64,000 bases of DNA. Origin: Burkholderiales bacterium (GTDB taxonomy: Bacteria; Pseudomonadota; Gammaproteobacteria; Burkholderiales; SG8-41). This document shows positions 21,422-29,318 of this stretch, in pieces (the stretch's first letter is position 1; the number at the start of each line of letters is the position of its first letter). Position numbers and translations under genes: made by a program. The stretch spans positions 91,149-155,148 of the forward strand of contig DATAJS010000028.1 in the NCBI GenBank assembly GCA_036262035.1. Direction: 5' to 3'. The notes below the pieces were generated by a model. The model had not been told where the DNA came from and did no database searches. It worked only from the letters and a program-made list of their open reading frames with translations.

Positions 21422-22122
21422 ACGGGCTGGGCGCGGCCTTCGGCGAAGCGTGGAAGCTCGTCGCCGGGCTCGACCCGCAGCTCCTTCATATTGTCGCTCT
21501 CAGCCTGCAGGTCAGTCTCACCGCGGTGCTCGTCGCCGCGATCGTCGGGTTACCTCTCGGCGCATTGATCGCGGTGGAGCGGTTTGCGGGACGGCACACG
21601 CTGATCGTGCTGCTCAACGCATTGATGGGCCTGCCCCCCGTCGTGGTCGGCCTCGTCGTCTACCTGCTGCTGTCGCGCGCGGGACCGCTGGGCGAGCTCG
21701 GCCTGCTGTTCACCCCTTCCGCGATGGTGATCGCTCAGGCGGTGCTCGTGACGCCGATCATCGCCGCGCTGTCGCGACAGACGCTCGAAGACGCATGGCG
21801 AGAGTATGAAGAGCAGTTGCGCTCGCTGGGCGCCGCGCGTTTCACCGCGGCGGTCACGCTGTTGTGGGACACGCGTTTTTCGCTCGTGACGATCGTGCTC
21901 GCGGGCTTCGGCCGCGCCGCGGCGGAAGTGGGGGCGGTGATGATCGTCGGCGGCAACATCGACGGCGTCACGCGCGTGATGACCACCACCATCGCGCTGG
22001 AGACGAGCAAAGGCGATCTTCCGCTCGCGCTCGGGCTCGGCCTCGTGCTGATCGCACTGATCGTCACGCTCAACGCCGCCGCGAGCGTCCTCAAAGAGGT
22101 CACCGCGAGGCGCTACGGCTGA
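21418..22122 (+). CDS. tupB: Tungstate ABC transporter permease TupB
   Basis: 234-residue inner-membrane permease with about six hydrophobic segments (HIVALSLQVSLTAVLVAAIV, LIVLLNALMGLPPVVVGLVV and others). The ABC coupling EAA-type loop reads EDAWREYEEQLRSLGAARF. The TTG start at 21418 is chosen because TTGA overlaps the regulator stop and AGGCGG precedes it; no usable ATG is nearer the N-terminal hydrophobic region. Closest in character to TupB/WtpB-like permeases. The stop overlaps the tupC ATG (TGATG). Confidence 0.88.
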   Translation: MNGLGAAFGEAWKLVAGLDPQLLHIVALSLQVSLTAVLVAAIVGLPLGALIAVERFAGRHTLIVLLNALMGLPPVVVGLVVYLLLSRAGPLGELGLLFTPSAMVIAQAVLVTPIIAALSRQTLEDAWREYEEQLRSLGAARFTAAVTLLWDTRFSLVTIVLAGFGRAAAEVGAVMIVGGNIDGVTRVMTTTIALETSKGDLPLALGLGLVLIALIVTLNAAASVLKEVTARRYG

Positions 22123-22823
22123 TGCTGCCGCTCGTGCTCGACAAGGTGAGCTACCGCGCGAACGGCAAGCGGATACTGACGAACATCACCGTCGAGATCG
22201 GCGTCGGTCCGCGCACGATCATCCTCGGCCCGAACGGGGCGGGCAAGAGCGTGCTCATGCGCATCTGCCACGGCCTGCTGCGTCCGAGCGAGGGCAGCGT
22301 GCGCTGGCTCGGCAATCCCCATGCGCGGCGCGTGGCGATGGTCTTCCAGCGCCCGGTCATGCTGCGGCGCTCGGCGATCGCGAACATCGAGTACGGGCTC
22401 CAGCTCGCCGGCGTCGCGCGCGCCGAGCGCAAGCTGCGCGCGCTGGACGTGCTCGAAGCGGTGGGGCTCGAGCACTGCGCGCATCAACCGGCGCGCCGGC
22501 TCTCCGGCGGCGAGCAGCAGAAGCTCGCGCTCGCGCGCGCATGGGCGCTTGGGCCCGAGGTGCTCTTTCTCGACGAGCCGACCGCGAACCTCGACCCGGC
22601 GGCGACGCGCGAGGTCGAGACCATCGTCGGCCAGATCCGCGCCGGCGGCACCAAGATCGTCATGACGACGCACAACCTCGGACAGGCGCGGCGCGCGGGC
22701 GACGAGATCCTGTTCATCAACGGCGGACGGCTCATCGAGCGCGCGTCGGTCGAGCGCTTCTTCACCCAACCCACGACCGCGGAAGCCGCATCGTTCATAA
22801 AAGGAGAACTGCCATGGAGCTGA
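22122..22823 (+). CDS. tupC: Tungstate ABC transporter ATP-binding protein TupC
   Basis: 233-residue ABC ATPase. Walker A GPNGAGKS, Q-loop VFQRPVML, signature LSGGEQQKLALARAW, Walker B VLFLDEPTANLD, and H-switch TTHNLGQARR. No C-terminal TOBE domain, unlike ModC at 27.4 kb. Small size and position between tupB and tupA support the tungstate assignment. Its last codons overlap the tupA start region. Confidence 0.9.
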   Translation: MLPLVLDKVSYRANGKRILTNITVEIGVGPRTIILGPNGAGKSVLMRICHGLLRPSEGSVRWLGNPHARRVAMVFQRPVMLRRSAIANIEYGLQLAGVARAERKLRALDVLEAVGLEHCAHQPARRLSGGEQQKLALARAWALGPEVLFLDEPTANLDPAATREVETIVGQIRAGGTKIVMTTHNLGQARRAGDEILFINGGRLIERASVERFFTQPTTAEAASFIKGELPWS

Positions 22824-23647
22824 GGAGAAGATTCCTGCACGGGGCGCTCGTCGCGCTCGCGCTCACGCTCGCGCCCACCGCATGGGCGCAGCGCTTCATC
22901 ACCGTCGCGTCGACGACGTCGACCGAGCAATCGGGCCTGTTCAAGCACCTCCTGCCGATCTTCGAGAAGAAGACCGGCATCCAGGTGCGCGTGGTCGCGC
23001 TCGGTACGGGGCAAGCGCTGGATCTCGCGCGTCGCGGCGACGCCGACGTGGTGTTCGTCCATGCCAGGTCGGCCGAAGAGAAATTCCTCGCCGAAGGTCA
23101 CGGCGTGAAACGGCTGCCGGTCATGTACAACGACTTCGTGCTGATCGGACCGAAGAGCGATCCCGCCAAGGTCGCCGGCGGCAAGGACATCCTCGAAGCG
23201 CTGAAGAAAGTCAAAGCGGCCGGCGCGCCGTTCGTCTCGCGCGGCGACCGCAGCGGCACGCACATCGCCGAGCTCAATCTCTGGAAAGCGGCGGGCATCG
23301 ACATCGCGAAGGAGAAAGGGCCCTGGTATCGCGACACCGGCCAGGGCATGGGACCGGCGCTGAACAGCGCCTCGTCGATGAACGCCTACCTCCTCGCCGA
23401 TCGCGGAACGTGGCTCGCGTTCAAGAACCGCGGCGACCTCAAGATCGAGGTCGAAGGCGACAAGCGGCTGTTCAACCAGTACGGCGTGATGCTCGTGAAC
23501 CCGCAGAAGCACCCGAACGTGAAGCGTGCCGACGGCCAGGCTTTCATCGACTGGGTCGTGTCGCCGGAAGGGCAGAAGGCGATCGCCGATTACAAGATCG
23601 GCGGCGAGCAGCTTTTCTATCCCAACGCCGAGCACGCGGGTGCGTGA
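22814..23647 (+). CDS. tupA: Tungstate-binding periplasmic protein TupA
   Basis: 277 residues with signal peptide (RRFLHGALVALALTLAPTAWAQ). The mature start RFITVASTTSTEQSGLF carries the TTST-type oxyanion-binding motif that distinguishes TupA from ModA. GTGQALDLARRGDADVVFVH and SRGDRSGTHIAE are further PBP ligand-loop features. An AAGGAG ribosome site lies 8 nt before ATG 22814. TupA proteins bind tungstate very tightly and discriminate against molybdate; here that is inferred from family. Confidence 0.92.
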   Translation: MELRRRFLHGALVALALTLAPTAWAQRFITVASTTSTEQSGLFKHLLPIFEKKTGIQVRVVALGTGQALDLARRGDADVVFVHARSAEEKFLAEGHGVKRLPVMYNDFVLIGPKSDPAKVAGGKDILEALKKVKAAGAPFVSRGDRSGTHIAELNLWKAAGIDIAKEKGPWYRDTGQGMGPALNSASSMNAYLLADRGTWLAFKNRGDLKIEVEGDKRLFNQYGVMLVNPQKHPNVKRADGQAFIDWVVSPEGQKAIADYKIGGEQLFYPNAEHAGA

Positions 23648-23668
23648 CGGATCGGGCGCCGGGCGGCC

Positions 23669-24334
23669 TCAGTCCTTGCGGGCGACGAGCTCCGGAAACT
23701 GCTTCTGCAGATTGACGACCTTCGGCGCGTCGTGCACGACGATGTACGGATACGTCGGATTGCGCTTCATGAAGTCCTGGTGGTAGGCCTCGGCCTCGTA
23801 ATAAGCCTTGAGCGGCGCGAGCTCGGTCGCGATCGGCTTCCTGAACACCTTCGCGGCGTTGAGCTGCGCGATGTAGGCCTGCGCCACTTTCTTCTGCTCG
23901 TCGCTGGAATAGAAGATCGCCGAGCGGTATTGCGTGCCCACGTCCGGGCCCTGGCGGTTGACCTCGGTCGGATCGTGCGCCACGGAGAAGAACACCTGCA
24001 GCAGCTTGCCGTACGTGATCTGCGACGGGTCGTAGGTGATCTGCACCGATTCCGCGTGGCCGGTGCGGCCCGAGCTCACGACGTCGTATTTCGCGGTTTC
24101 CTTCGCGCCGCCGGCATAGCCCGACGTCACGTTCTTCACGCCCTTGAGCTGCTCGAAGACGCCTTCCACACCCCAGAAGCAGCCGCCGGCGAGCACCGCG
24201 GTCTCGGTGCGCTTGGGCGCGGCGAGCGGTGAATCCACGGTCGGTGCGGGAAGCGCCGAGGCTGCCAGCGCGGTGCCGCCGCCGAGTAACGCGGCTGCGA
24301 ACGCCGCCACGGCGGATGTCATCAGTTTCTTCAT
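23669..24334 (-). CDS. msrA: Peptide methionine-S-sulfoxide reductase MsrA (exported form)
   Basis: 221 residues; repairs oxidised methionine (S isomer). A signal peptide (SAVAAFAAALLGGGTALAA) predicts periplasmic location, unlike the cytoplasmic E. coli enzyme. Catalytic Cys52 sits in AGGCFWGVEGVFEQL. GYAGG, QITYDPSQITYGKLLQVFF and HDPTEVNRQGPDVGTQYRS are family blocks. No C-terminal resolving cysteines are seen, so recycling may differ. It sits between tupA and a ModE-type gene, facing away from the latter; msrB is separate at 37.8 kb. Confidence 0.94.
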   Translation of the reverse strand: MKKLMTSAVAAFAAALLGGGTALAASALPAPTVDSPLAAPKRTETAVLAGGCFWGVEGVFEQLKGVKNVTSGYAGGAKETAKYDVVSSGRTGHAESVQITYDPSQITYGKLLQVFFSVAHDPTEVNRQGPDVGTQYRSAIFYSSDEQKKVAQAYIAQLNAAKVFRKPIATELAPLKAYYEAEAYHQDFMKRNPTYPYIVVHDAPKVVNLQKQFPELVARKD

Positions 24335-24383
24335 GTTCGATCTCCTGAGAGTGTCCTTGCTCGCGTTGGTCGCCGAGTCCGGA

Positions 24384-24410
24384 TTGAACTTACACGCCCG
24401 ACGCTAAAAT
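24384..24410 (+). promoter_or_regulatory. Candidate promoter of the short ModE-type gene
   Basis: -35 TTGAAC (24384-24389), 15-bp spacer, -10 TAAAAT (24405-24410). The ATG at 24417 would lie at or next to the transcription start, so the mRNA may be leaderless; no ribosome site is visible. The short spacer lowers confidence. Confidence 0.35.
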
Positions 24411-24416
24411 GTCCGC

Positions 24417-24782
24417 ATGCCACGTTACCCCGGTTTGACCCTGCGCATACTGACGGGCGATTTTCCCGCGATGGGCCCCGGGAAGGCGCGGCTCATCAGC
24501 CTCATCGAGACCACCGGATCGATTTCCGCCGCGGCGCGCGAGATGGGCATGTCGTACCGCCGCGCCTGGCAGCTCGTCGAGGCGCTCAATGCGAGCTTCG
24601 ACGAGCCGGTCGTCACCACCGCCGTGGGCGGCAAGCGCGGCGGCGGTGCGCTGGTGACCGACTTCGGCAAACGCATCGTCGACGCGTATTACCGCATGGA
24701 ATCGAAAGCTTCGGCGGCCATCGCCGCGGATATCGCGAGGTTTTCGGCCCATGTACGCAAACCGACGAAGCGCAGCTCCTAA
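24417..24782 (+). CDS. Stand-alone ModE-type winged-HTH regulator
   Basis: 121 residues: only the N-terminal DNA-binding part of ModE. Seen: GKARLISLIETTGSISAAAREMGMSYRRAWQLV (helix-turn-helix), then FDEPVVTTAVGGKRGGGALVTDFGKRIVDAY (wing). The molybdate-binding TOBE/Mop domains are missing, so it cannot sense molybdate in the E. coli way. Short ModE-like proteins of this type are common near molybdate genes in proteobacteria. It converges on xdhC (4-nt overlap of ends). It is a candidate reader of the ModE-like box at 26677-26700. Confidence 0.85.
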   Translation: MPRYPGLTLRILTGDFPAMGPGKARLISLIETTGSISAAAREMGMSYRRAWQLVEALNASFDEPVVTTAVGGKRGGGALVTDFGKRIVDAYYRMESKASAAIAADIARFSAHVRKPTKRSS

Positions 24783-25894
24783 GCCTGGTGTATCGGCTTC
24801 TTGCGCTCGCGCAGGTGGCCGCCGCGGTGCTGCGTGACCACCGCCTGCATCTCGGCGAGTATCGACAAAGCCACTTCCGCCGGTCCTTCCGACCCGATGT
24901 CCAGACCGACCGGCGCGTAGAGGCGGGCGAGCCGGTCCGCAGTCGGCTCGACGCCTTTTTCGCGAAGGTCGCGCAGGATGTCGTTCGCCCTGCGGTGCGG
25001 GCCGAGCAGACCGATGTACTGCACCGGTGAAGCGAGCAGCATCTCCAGCAGCTCGCGGTCCCGCAGGTAGTTGTGCGTCATGACGAGCGCGACCGTATCG
25101 TCGTCGAAAGCCACCTCCTTCGCGACGCCCGCGGGCTGAGTGATGACGATGCGATCCGCGCCGGGGAAACGCGAAACGGTCGCGTACGCCGGGCGGTGGT
25201 CGACGAGCGTCACGTGCCAGCCGATCTCCTTGGCGAGCCGCACCACCGGCACCGCGTCGTGCCCCGCGCCGAAGACGACGAGCGGCAGCGCCGGCTCGAT
25301 GTGCTCGATGAACACGTCCGCGGTGGCGGATCCGACCGCCACGCTCACGATGCGCGCCGGGCCGGTGCCGCCCGTAACGACGCGGCGCAGCTCGGCTGCG
25401 AAGCGCTCGTCTTCGATGTCGGTGATGGCGCCGCGATCGCTGACCAGCAGCCGCGAACCGGCTTTCGGCGCGGCGCCCGACGCGCGTATCACGGTCGCCG
25501 CGGTGCCGTGCCTGCGCTCGCGCAGGCACGAACCCGCGAACTCGACGAAGTCGGCGCGAGGCGACGGTGCGCCCATCGGCTCGACGAAGATGTCGATGAT
25601 GCCTTTGCAGCCCAGTCCGACCCCGAACACGATGTCGTCGTCGTTGGTCGTGTCGTAGCGCGCGATGGCCGGCTCTGCACGTGCGATCGCGTCGTTGGCG
25701 CGCAGCACGACGTCGTCCTCGAGGCAGCCGCCGCTGATCGAGCCCGCGGTCCACTTGCCGTCGACGATGAGCATGCGCGCGCCGGGCAGGCGATAGGACG
25801 AGCCGTCGATGCTGACGACCGTCGCGAGCGCGACCGGTTTGCCGGCGGCGCGTGCGCGTCCGGCTTCGAGTGCGATGGCTTCGAGCTCTTTCAT
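24779..25894 (-). CDS. xdhC: XdhC/CoxI-family molybdenum-enzyme maturation factor
   Basis: 371 residues. The N-terminal XdhC_CoxI domain has GKPVALATVVSIDGSSYRLPGARM and SGGCLEDDV; the Rossmann-like C-terminal domain has VVFGAGHDAVPVVRLA and HNYLRDRELL. Family members bind Moco, help add the terminal sulfur and load xanthine dehydrogenase or related hydroxylases. Its ATG overlaps the modA stop (4 nt), so modA-xdhC form one transcript. No xanthine dehydrogenase subunit is in the window; the client is elsewhere. Confidence 0.9.
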   Translation of the reverse strand: MKELEAIALEAGRARAAGKPVALATVVSIDGSSYRLPGARMLIVDGKWTAGSISGGCLEDDVVLRANDAIARAEPAIARYDTTNDDDIVFGVGLGCKGIIDIFVEPMGAPSPRADFVEFAGSCLRERRHGTAATVIRASGAAPKAGSRLLVSDRGAITDIEDERFAAELRRVVTGGTGPARIVSVAVGSATADVFIEHIEPALPLVVFGAGHDAVPVVRLAKEIGWHVTLVDHRPAYATVSRFPGADRIVITQPAGVAKEVAFDDDTVALVMTHNYLRDRELLEMLLASPVQYIGLLGPHRRANDILRDLREKGVEPTADRLARLYAPVGLDIGSEGPAEVALSILAEMQAVVTQHRGGHLRERKKPIHQA

Positions 25895-26649
25895 CGGAAT
25901 CCGTATTTTTCGAAAACGGCGCGTGCAGGCGCTTCGCGCAACACGCGCAGCAAGGTTTCGGCCGCGACGCTTCGGCTCTGCGTGGTCACGGCCGCGGGGT
26001 ACACGATCGGCGGATGCGTGCTCTCCGGGAAGAGATCGATCACGCGCACCCTGGGCTCGACGGCGGCGTCGGTCGTGTACACGATGCCGAGCGGGGCTTC
26101 GCCGCGCGCGACCAGCAGCAGCGCCGCACGCACGTCCGCGGCCGATGCGACTCTGGATTGTACGTCCTTCCACACGCCGAGCATCGACAGCGCGGCCTTG
26201 CCGTAGCGGCCGGCAGGCACGACGTCGGGATCCGCCATGGCGAGACGCTCCTTGCCGAGGAGGGCGCCCAGAGCAAACCCTGGCGCGATCTTCAGGCGGG
26301 TCTTGCTTTCTGCGGGGGCGACGAGCGCCAGCCGGTTGCGCAGCAGGTTGTAACGCGATGCCGGTTTGATCAGAGTGCGCTTCTCCAGGTAATCCATCCA
26401 GTCCAGGTCGGCGGAGATGAAGACGTCCGCAGGCGCGCCCTGCTCGATCTGCTTCGCGAGCGCGGAGCTCGCGGCGTAGGACACCGTGACCTTGTCGCCG
26501 CTGCGCTTCGCGTGGGACCTCACGATCTCGTCGAGCGCGTTCTTGATGCTGGCTGCGGCGAAGACGGTCAGGTTGTCCGCGTGCGCGGCGGCAGCGGTGA
26601 ACAGGAGGGTGAGGACGCAGGCGAATGCGCTCAACCGCGGCAACGGCAT
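25891..26649 (-). CDS. modA: Molybdate-binding periplasmic protein ModA
   Basis: 252 residues from ATG 26649, selected because it gives a signal peptide (LSAFACVLTLLFTAAAAHA) and because the upstream in-frame ATG lies inside the operator region. Mature start DNLTVFAAASIKNALDEI carries the AAAS oxyanion loop; ASSALAKQIEQGAPADVFISAD is the second ligand loop; GIVYTTDA lies near the C-terminus. Divergent from modBC, with the ModE-like box between them, and co-transcribed with xdhC. It is unusual that modA is split from modBC on the opposite strand. Confidence 0.93.
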   Translation of the reverse strand: MPLPRLSAFACVLTLLFTAAAAHADNLTVFAAASIKNALDEIVRSHAKRSGDKVTVSYAASSALAKQIEQGAPADVFISADLDWMDYLEKRTLIKPASRYNLLRNRLALVAPAESKTRLKIAPGFALGALLGKERLAMADPDVVPAGRYGKAALSMLGVWKDVQSRVASAADVRAALLLVARGEAPLGIVYTTDAAVEPRVRVIDLFPESTHPPIVYPAAVTTQSRSVAAETLLRVLREAPARAVFEKYGFR

Positions 26650-26676
26650 GGCGACGGGCTTGGAGGTTGCGGGAAC

Positions 26677-26700
26677 CGATATATTCGGGCATATATAACG
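26677..26700. promoter_or_regulatory. ModE-type operator between modA and modB
   Basis: CGATATAT, six bases, then ATATATAACG: the inverted TATATA halves with CG flanks of the ModE recognition sequence. It sits in the 101-bp divergent region, 28 bp before the modA start and 51 bp before modB, so one dimer could control both directions. Confidence 0.7.
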
Positions 26701-26712
26701 CCCCGTCAAAGC

Positions 26713-26730
26713 TATGCACGGTCCGGCATG
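26713..26730. promoter_or_regulatory. Putative operator dyad (mod copy)
   Basis: TATGCACGGTCCGGCATG (ATGC-N8-GCAT) matches the site at 20392-20409 at 15 of 18 positions. It lies 12 bp beyond the ModE-like box and 20 bp before modB. It links the tup and mod operons to a shared factor, most simply the HTH-PBP regulator at 20411. Confidence 0.5.
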
Positions 26731-26750
26731 ATCGAGCCCGTCAGCACCCC

Positions 26751-27443
26751 ATGAGCCCCGAGGAATGGGAGGTCGTTCGGCTCAGCCTGAAGATCGCCGT
26801 CTGGAGCGTCGTCGGCAGCCTTCCGCTCGCGCTCGCGGCCGCGGCGCTCCTCGCGCGGTCGCGGTTCTTCGGCAAGAGCGTGTTCGACGCCGTGGTGCAC
26901 CTGCCGCTGGTGCTGCCGCCGGTGGTCGTCGGCTATTTCCTGCTGCTGCTGCTGGGGCGCAAAGGCGTGCTCGGCGCGCCGCTGGAGGAGTACTTCGGCA
27001 TCGTCTTCTCGTTCCGCTGGACCGGGGCGGCGCTCGCCTGCGCGGTGATGGGCTTTCCGCTGATGGTGCGGGCGATGCGGCTTTCGCTCGAGAGCGTCGA
27101 CCGCCACCTCGAAGCCGCGGCGCGCACGCTCGGCGCGACGCGCGCGCGCGTCTTCGTCACGGTGACGCTGCCGCTGATGATGCCCGGCATCATCACCGGC
27201 ACCGTGCTCTCGTTCGCGCGCAGCCTCGGCGAGTTCGGGGCGACGATCACTTTCGTGTCGAACATCCCGGGCGAGACGCGCACGCTGCCGCTCGCGATCT
27301 ACACGTATACGCAGGTGCCGGGCGGCGACGAGGGCGCGATGCGGCTGTCGCTCATCGCGGTCGCGCTGTCGCTTGCGGCGCTGGTCGTGTCGGAAGTGCT
27401 GTCGCGGCGCGCGACGCAGCGCATGCGGGGCAGCGATGATTGA
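26751..27443 (+). CDS. modB: Molybdate ABC transporter permease ModB
   Basis: 230-residue inner-membrane permease with about five to six hydrophobic segments and the EAA loop LEAAARTLGATRARVFVTVTLPLMMPGI. The family phrase RSLGEFGATITFVSNIPGETRTLPLAIYTY is typical of ModB. ATG 26751 opens MSPEEWEVVRLSLKIA, the normal ModB start. Overlaps modC by 8 nt. Confidence 0.95.
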   Translation: MSPEEWEVVRLSLKIAVWSVVGSLPLALAAAALLARSRFFGKSVFDAVVHLPLVLPPVVVGYFLLLLLGRKGVLGAPLEEYFGIVFSFRWTGAALACAVMGFPLMVRAMRLSLESVDRHLEAAARTLGATRARVFVTVTLPLMMPGIITGTVLSFARSLGEFGATITFVSNIPGETRTLPLAIYTYTQVPGGDEGAMRLSLIAVALSLAALVVSEVLSRRATQRMRGSDD

Positions 27444-28521
27444 AGTCGACGTCTCCGCCCGCGTCGGAACGCTGGACCTCGAAGCGAAGTTCGCCACCGA
27501 TGCGCACGTGACGGCATTGTTCGGTCGCTCGGGCGCGGGCAAGAGCACCCTCGTCAACATGATCGCGGGGCTCGTGCGGCCGGACCGCGGGCGCATCGTC
27601 ATCGACGGTCGCGTGCTGTTCGACAGTGCGGAGCGCATCGACGTGCCGGTGCACGAACGGCGTGTCGGCTACGTCTTCCAGGAAGGGCGGCTCTTCCCGC
27701 ATCTCACGGTGAAGCACAACCTGCTGTACGGCCGACGGCGCGGGTCGACCAGCGGTCCGCCGCTCGAGCAGATCACCGCGCTGCTCGGCATCGATCGGCT
27801 GCTGCAACGGCGTCCCGGCGATCTCTCGGGCGGCGAGAAGCAGCGCGTCGCGATCGGCCGCGCGCTGCTCGCGGCGCCTCAGGTGCTATTGATGGACGAG
27901 CCGCTCGCCGCGCTCGACGCGCAGCGCAAGGACGAGATCCTCGACTACATCGAGCGCTTGCGCGACGAGACCCGGCTGCCGATCGTCTACGTGAGCCACG
28001 CCATCGACGAGGTGCTGCGCATCGCCGATTCGGTGGTGCTGCTCGCGGCCGGCAAGGTCGTCGCCGCCGGTCCCGTCGAAGCGGTGATGGGCCGCCCCGA
28101 TCTCGGCAGCACCGGGGCACTGTTCGAAGGCGGGGCGGTGATCGACGCGCGCGTGGTCGCCCGCGATCCCGAGTTCGCGATGACGACGCTTGCGTTCGAC
28201 GGCGGCACGCTGAGCGTCGCAGGCGCGCACGCCGCGATCGGCGAGACCGTGAGGCTGCGCATCCGCGCCCGCGACGTGTCGCTCGCGCTGGAAGCGCCGC
28301 GCGCGATCAGCGTCCAGAACGTCCTCGCGGCGCGGGTCACCGACGTGACAAAGCCGCGCGAGGGCGTGGTGCGCGTCGGCCTTACGGTCGGGAACACGAG
28401 CTTGCGCGCGCGCGTCACCCATCGCGCGGCCGAGCGGCTCGGTCTCGCTGCGGGCCTTCCGGTCTACGCTCTCGTCAAGGCGGTGTCGCTGGATCGGCAC
28501 GGCGTCTTCCATGCGCCATAA
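27436..28521 (+). CDS. modC: Molybdate ABC transporter ATP-binding protein ModC
   Basis: 361 residues. Walker A GRSGAGKS, Q-loop VFQEGRLFPHLTV, signature LSGGEKQRVAIGRALL, Walker B VLLMDEPLAALD, and H-switch VYVSHAIDEV. A C-terminal TOBE/Mop domain (about residues 290-358) carries SVQNVLAARVTD and the closing ALVKAVSL; it can bind molybdate and regulate transport. The start overlaps modB. mobB follows after 9 nt, so the operon probably continues into cofactor genes. Confidence 0.95.
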   Translation: MIEVDVSARVGTLDLEAKFATDAHVTALFGRSGAGKSTLVNMIAGLVRPDRGRIVIDGRVLFDSAERIDVPVHERRVGYVFQEGRLFPHLTVKHNLLYGRRRGSTSGPPLEQITALLGIDRLLQRRPGDLSGGEKQRVAIGRALLAAPQVLLMDEPLAALDAQRKDEILDYIERLRDETRLPIVYVSHAIDEVLRIADSVVLLAAGKVVAAGPVEAVMGRPDLGSTGALFEGGAVIDARVVARDPEFAMTTLAFDGGTLSVAGAHAAIGETVRLRIRARDVSLALEAPRAISVQNVLAARVTDVTKPREGVVRVGLTVGNTSLRARVTHRAAERLGLAAGLPVYALVKAVSLDRHGVFHAP

Positions 28522-28530
28522 TCTCCACCC

Positions 28531-29052
28531 ATGAAGATCTTCGGCTTCGCAGGCTATTCGGGCAGCGGCAAGACCACCCTCATCGAGCGACTGATCCCCC
28601 TGATCACGGCGAAAGGCCTCACGGTCTCGCTCATCAAGCACGCCCACCACACGTTCGACGTCGACCAGCCGGGCAAGGACTCGTATCGCCATCGCACGGC
28701 GGGCTGCACCGAGGTGCTGGTGACCTCGTCCCGGCGCTGGGCGCTGATCCACGAGCTGCGCGGCGCGCCCGAGCCCGAGCTTGCCGAGCAGATCAGGCAC
28801 ATCTCGCCGGTCGACCTGCTGCTCGTCGAAGGCTACAAGCGCGAAGCGATCCCCAAGCTCGAGATCTTCCGGAAGGAGGTCGGCGAGCCGCTCATCCATC
28901 CGCACGACCCTCACATCGTCGCGGTGGCGACGGACGCTGCGCTGGATACCAGGCTCCCCCAGCTGGATCTCAACGATCCGGCGCGCGTCGCCGAGTTCAT
29001 CCTCGAGCACGTCGGCCTCGCGCGTGGCGCGGGCGCGGCACGTGCAGGATAA
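28531..29052 (+). CDS. mobB: Molybdopterin-guanine dinucleotide biosynthesis adaptor MobB
   Basis: 173-residue GTP-binding protein that assists MobA in making the bis-MGD cofactor. P-loop GYSGSGKTT at residues 8-16; LIKHAHHTFDVDQPGKDSYRHR and LLLVEGYKREAIPKLEIFR are MobB blocks. 9 nt after modC and 7 nt before moaD in one operon. MobA is not in the window. Confidence 0.94.
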   Translation: MKIFGFAGYSGSGKTTLIERLIPLITAKGLTVSLIKHAHHTFDVDQPGKDSYRHRTAGCTEVLVTSSRRWALIHELRGAPEPELAEQIRHISPVDLLLVEGYKREAIPKLEIFRKEVGEPLIHPHDPHIVAVATDAALDTRLPQLDLNDPARVAEFILEHVGLARGAGAARAG

Positions 29053-29059
29053 TCGGGGG

Positions 29060-29314
29060 ATGGTGACGATCCTCTATTTCGCCCGGCTGAAGGAAGCGCT
29101 CGGCAAGGGCAGCGAAGAGCTCGCATTGCCGCGCGGCGTCGCGGATCTCGCGGGGCTGCGCGGCGCGCTGATCGCGCGCGGCGGCGCGTGGGCGCACGAG
29201 CTTGGCGGTGCGCGCCCGATCCGCGCCGCGGTCAACCAGGAAATGGCCGCGCCCGACACGCCGGTGAAGGACGGCGACGAGATCGCGTTCTTTCCGCCGG
29301 TGACCGGCGGCTGA
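29060..29314 (+). CDS. moaD: Molybdopterin synthase sulfur-carrier subunit MoaD
   Basis: 84-residue ubiquitin-fold protein ending in the required Gly-Gly (FFPPVTGG), which is thiocarboxylated to supply the dithiolene sulfurs. Starts VTILYFARLKEALG. ATG 29060 has GGGGA just upstream. Followed 4 nt later by moaE, the partner with which it forms the heterotetramer. Confidence 0.95.
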   Translation: MVTILYFARLKEALGKGSEELALPRGVADLAGLRGALIARGGAWAHELGGARPIRAAVNQEMAAPDTPVKDGDEIAFFPPVTGG

Positions 29315-29318
29315 GGCC

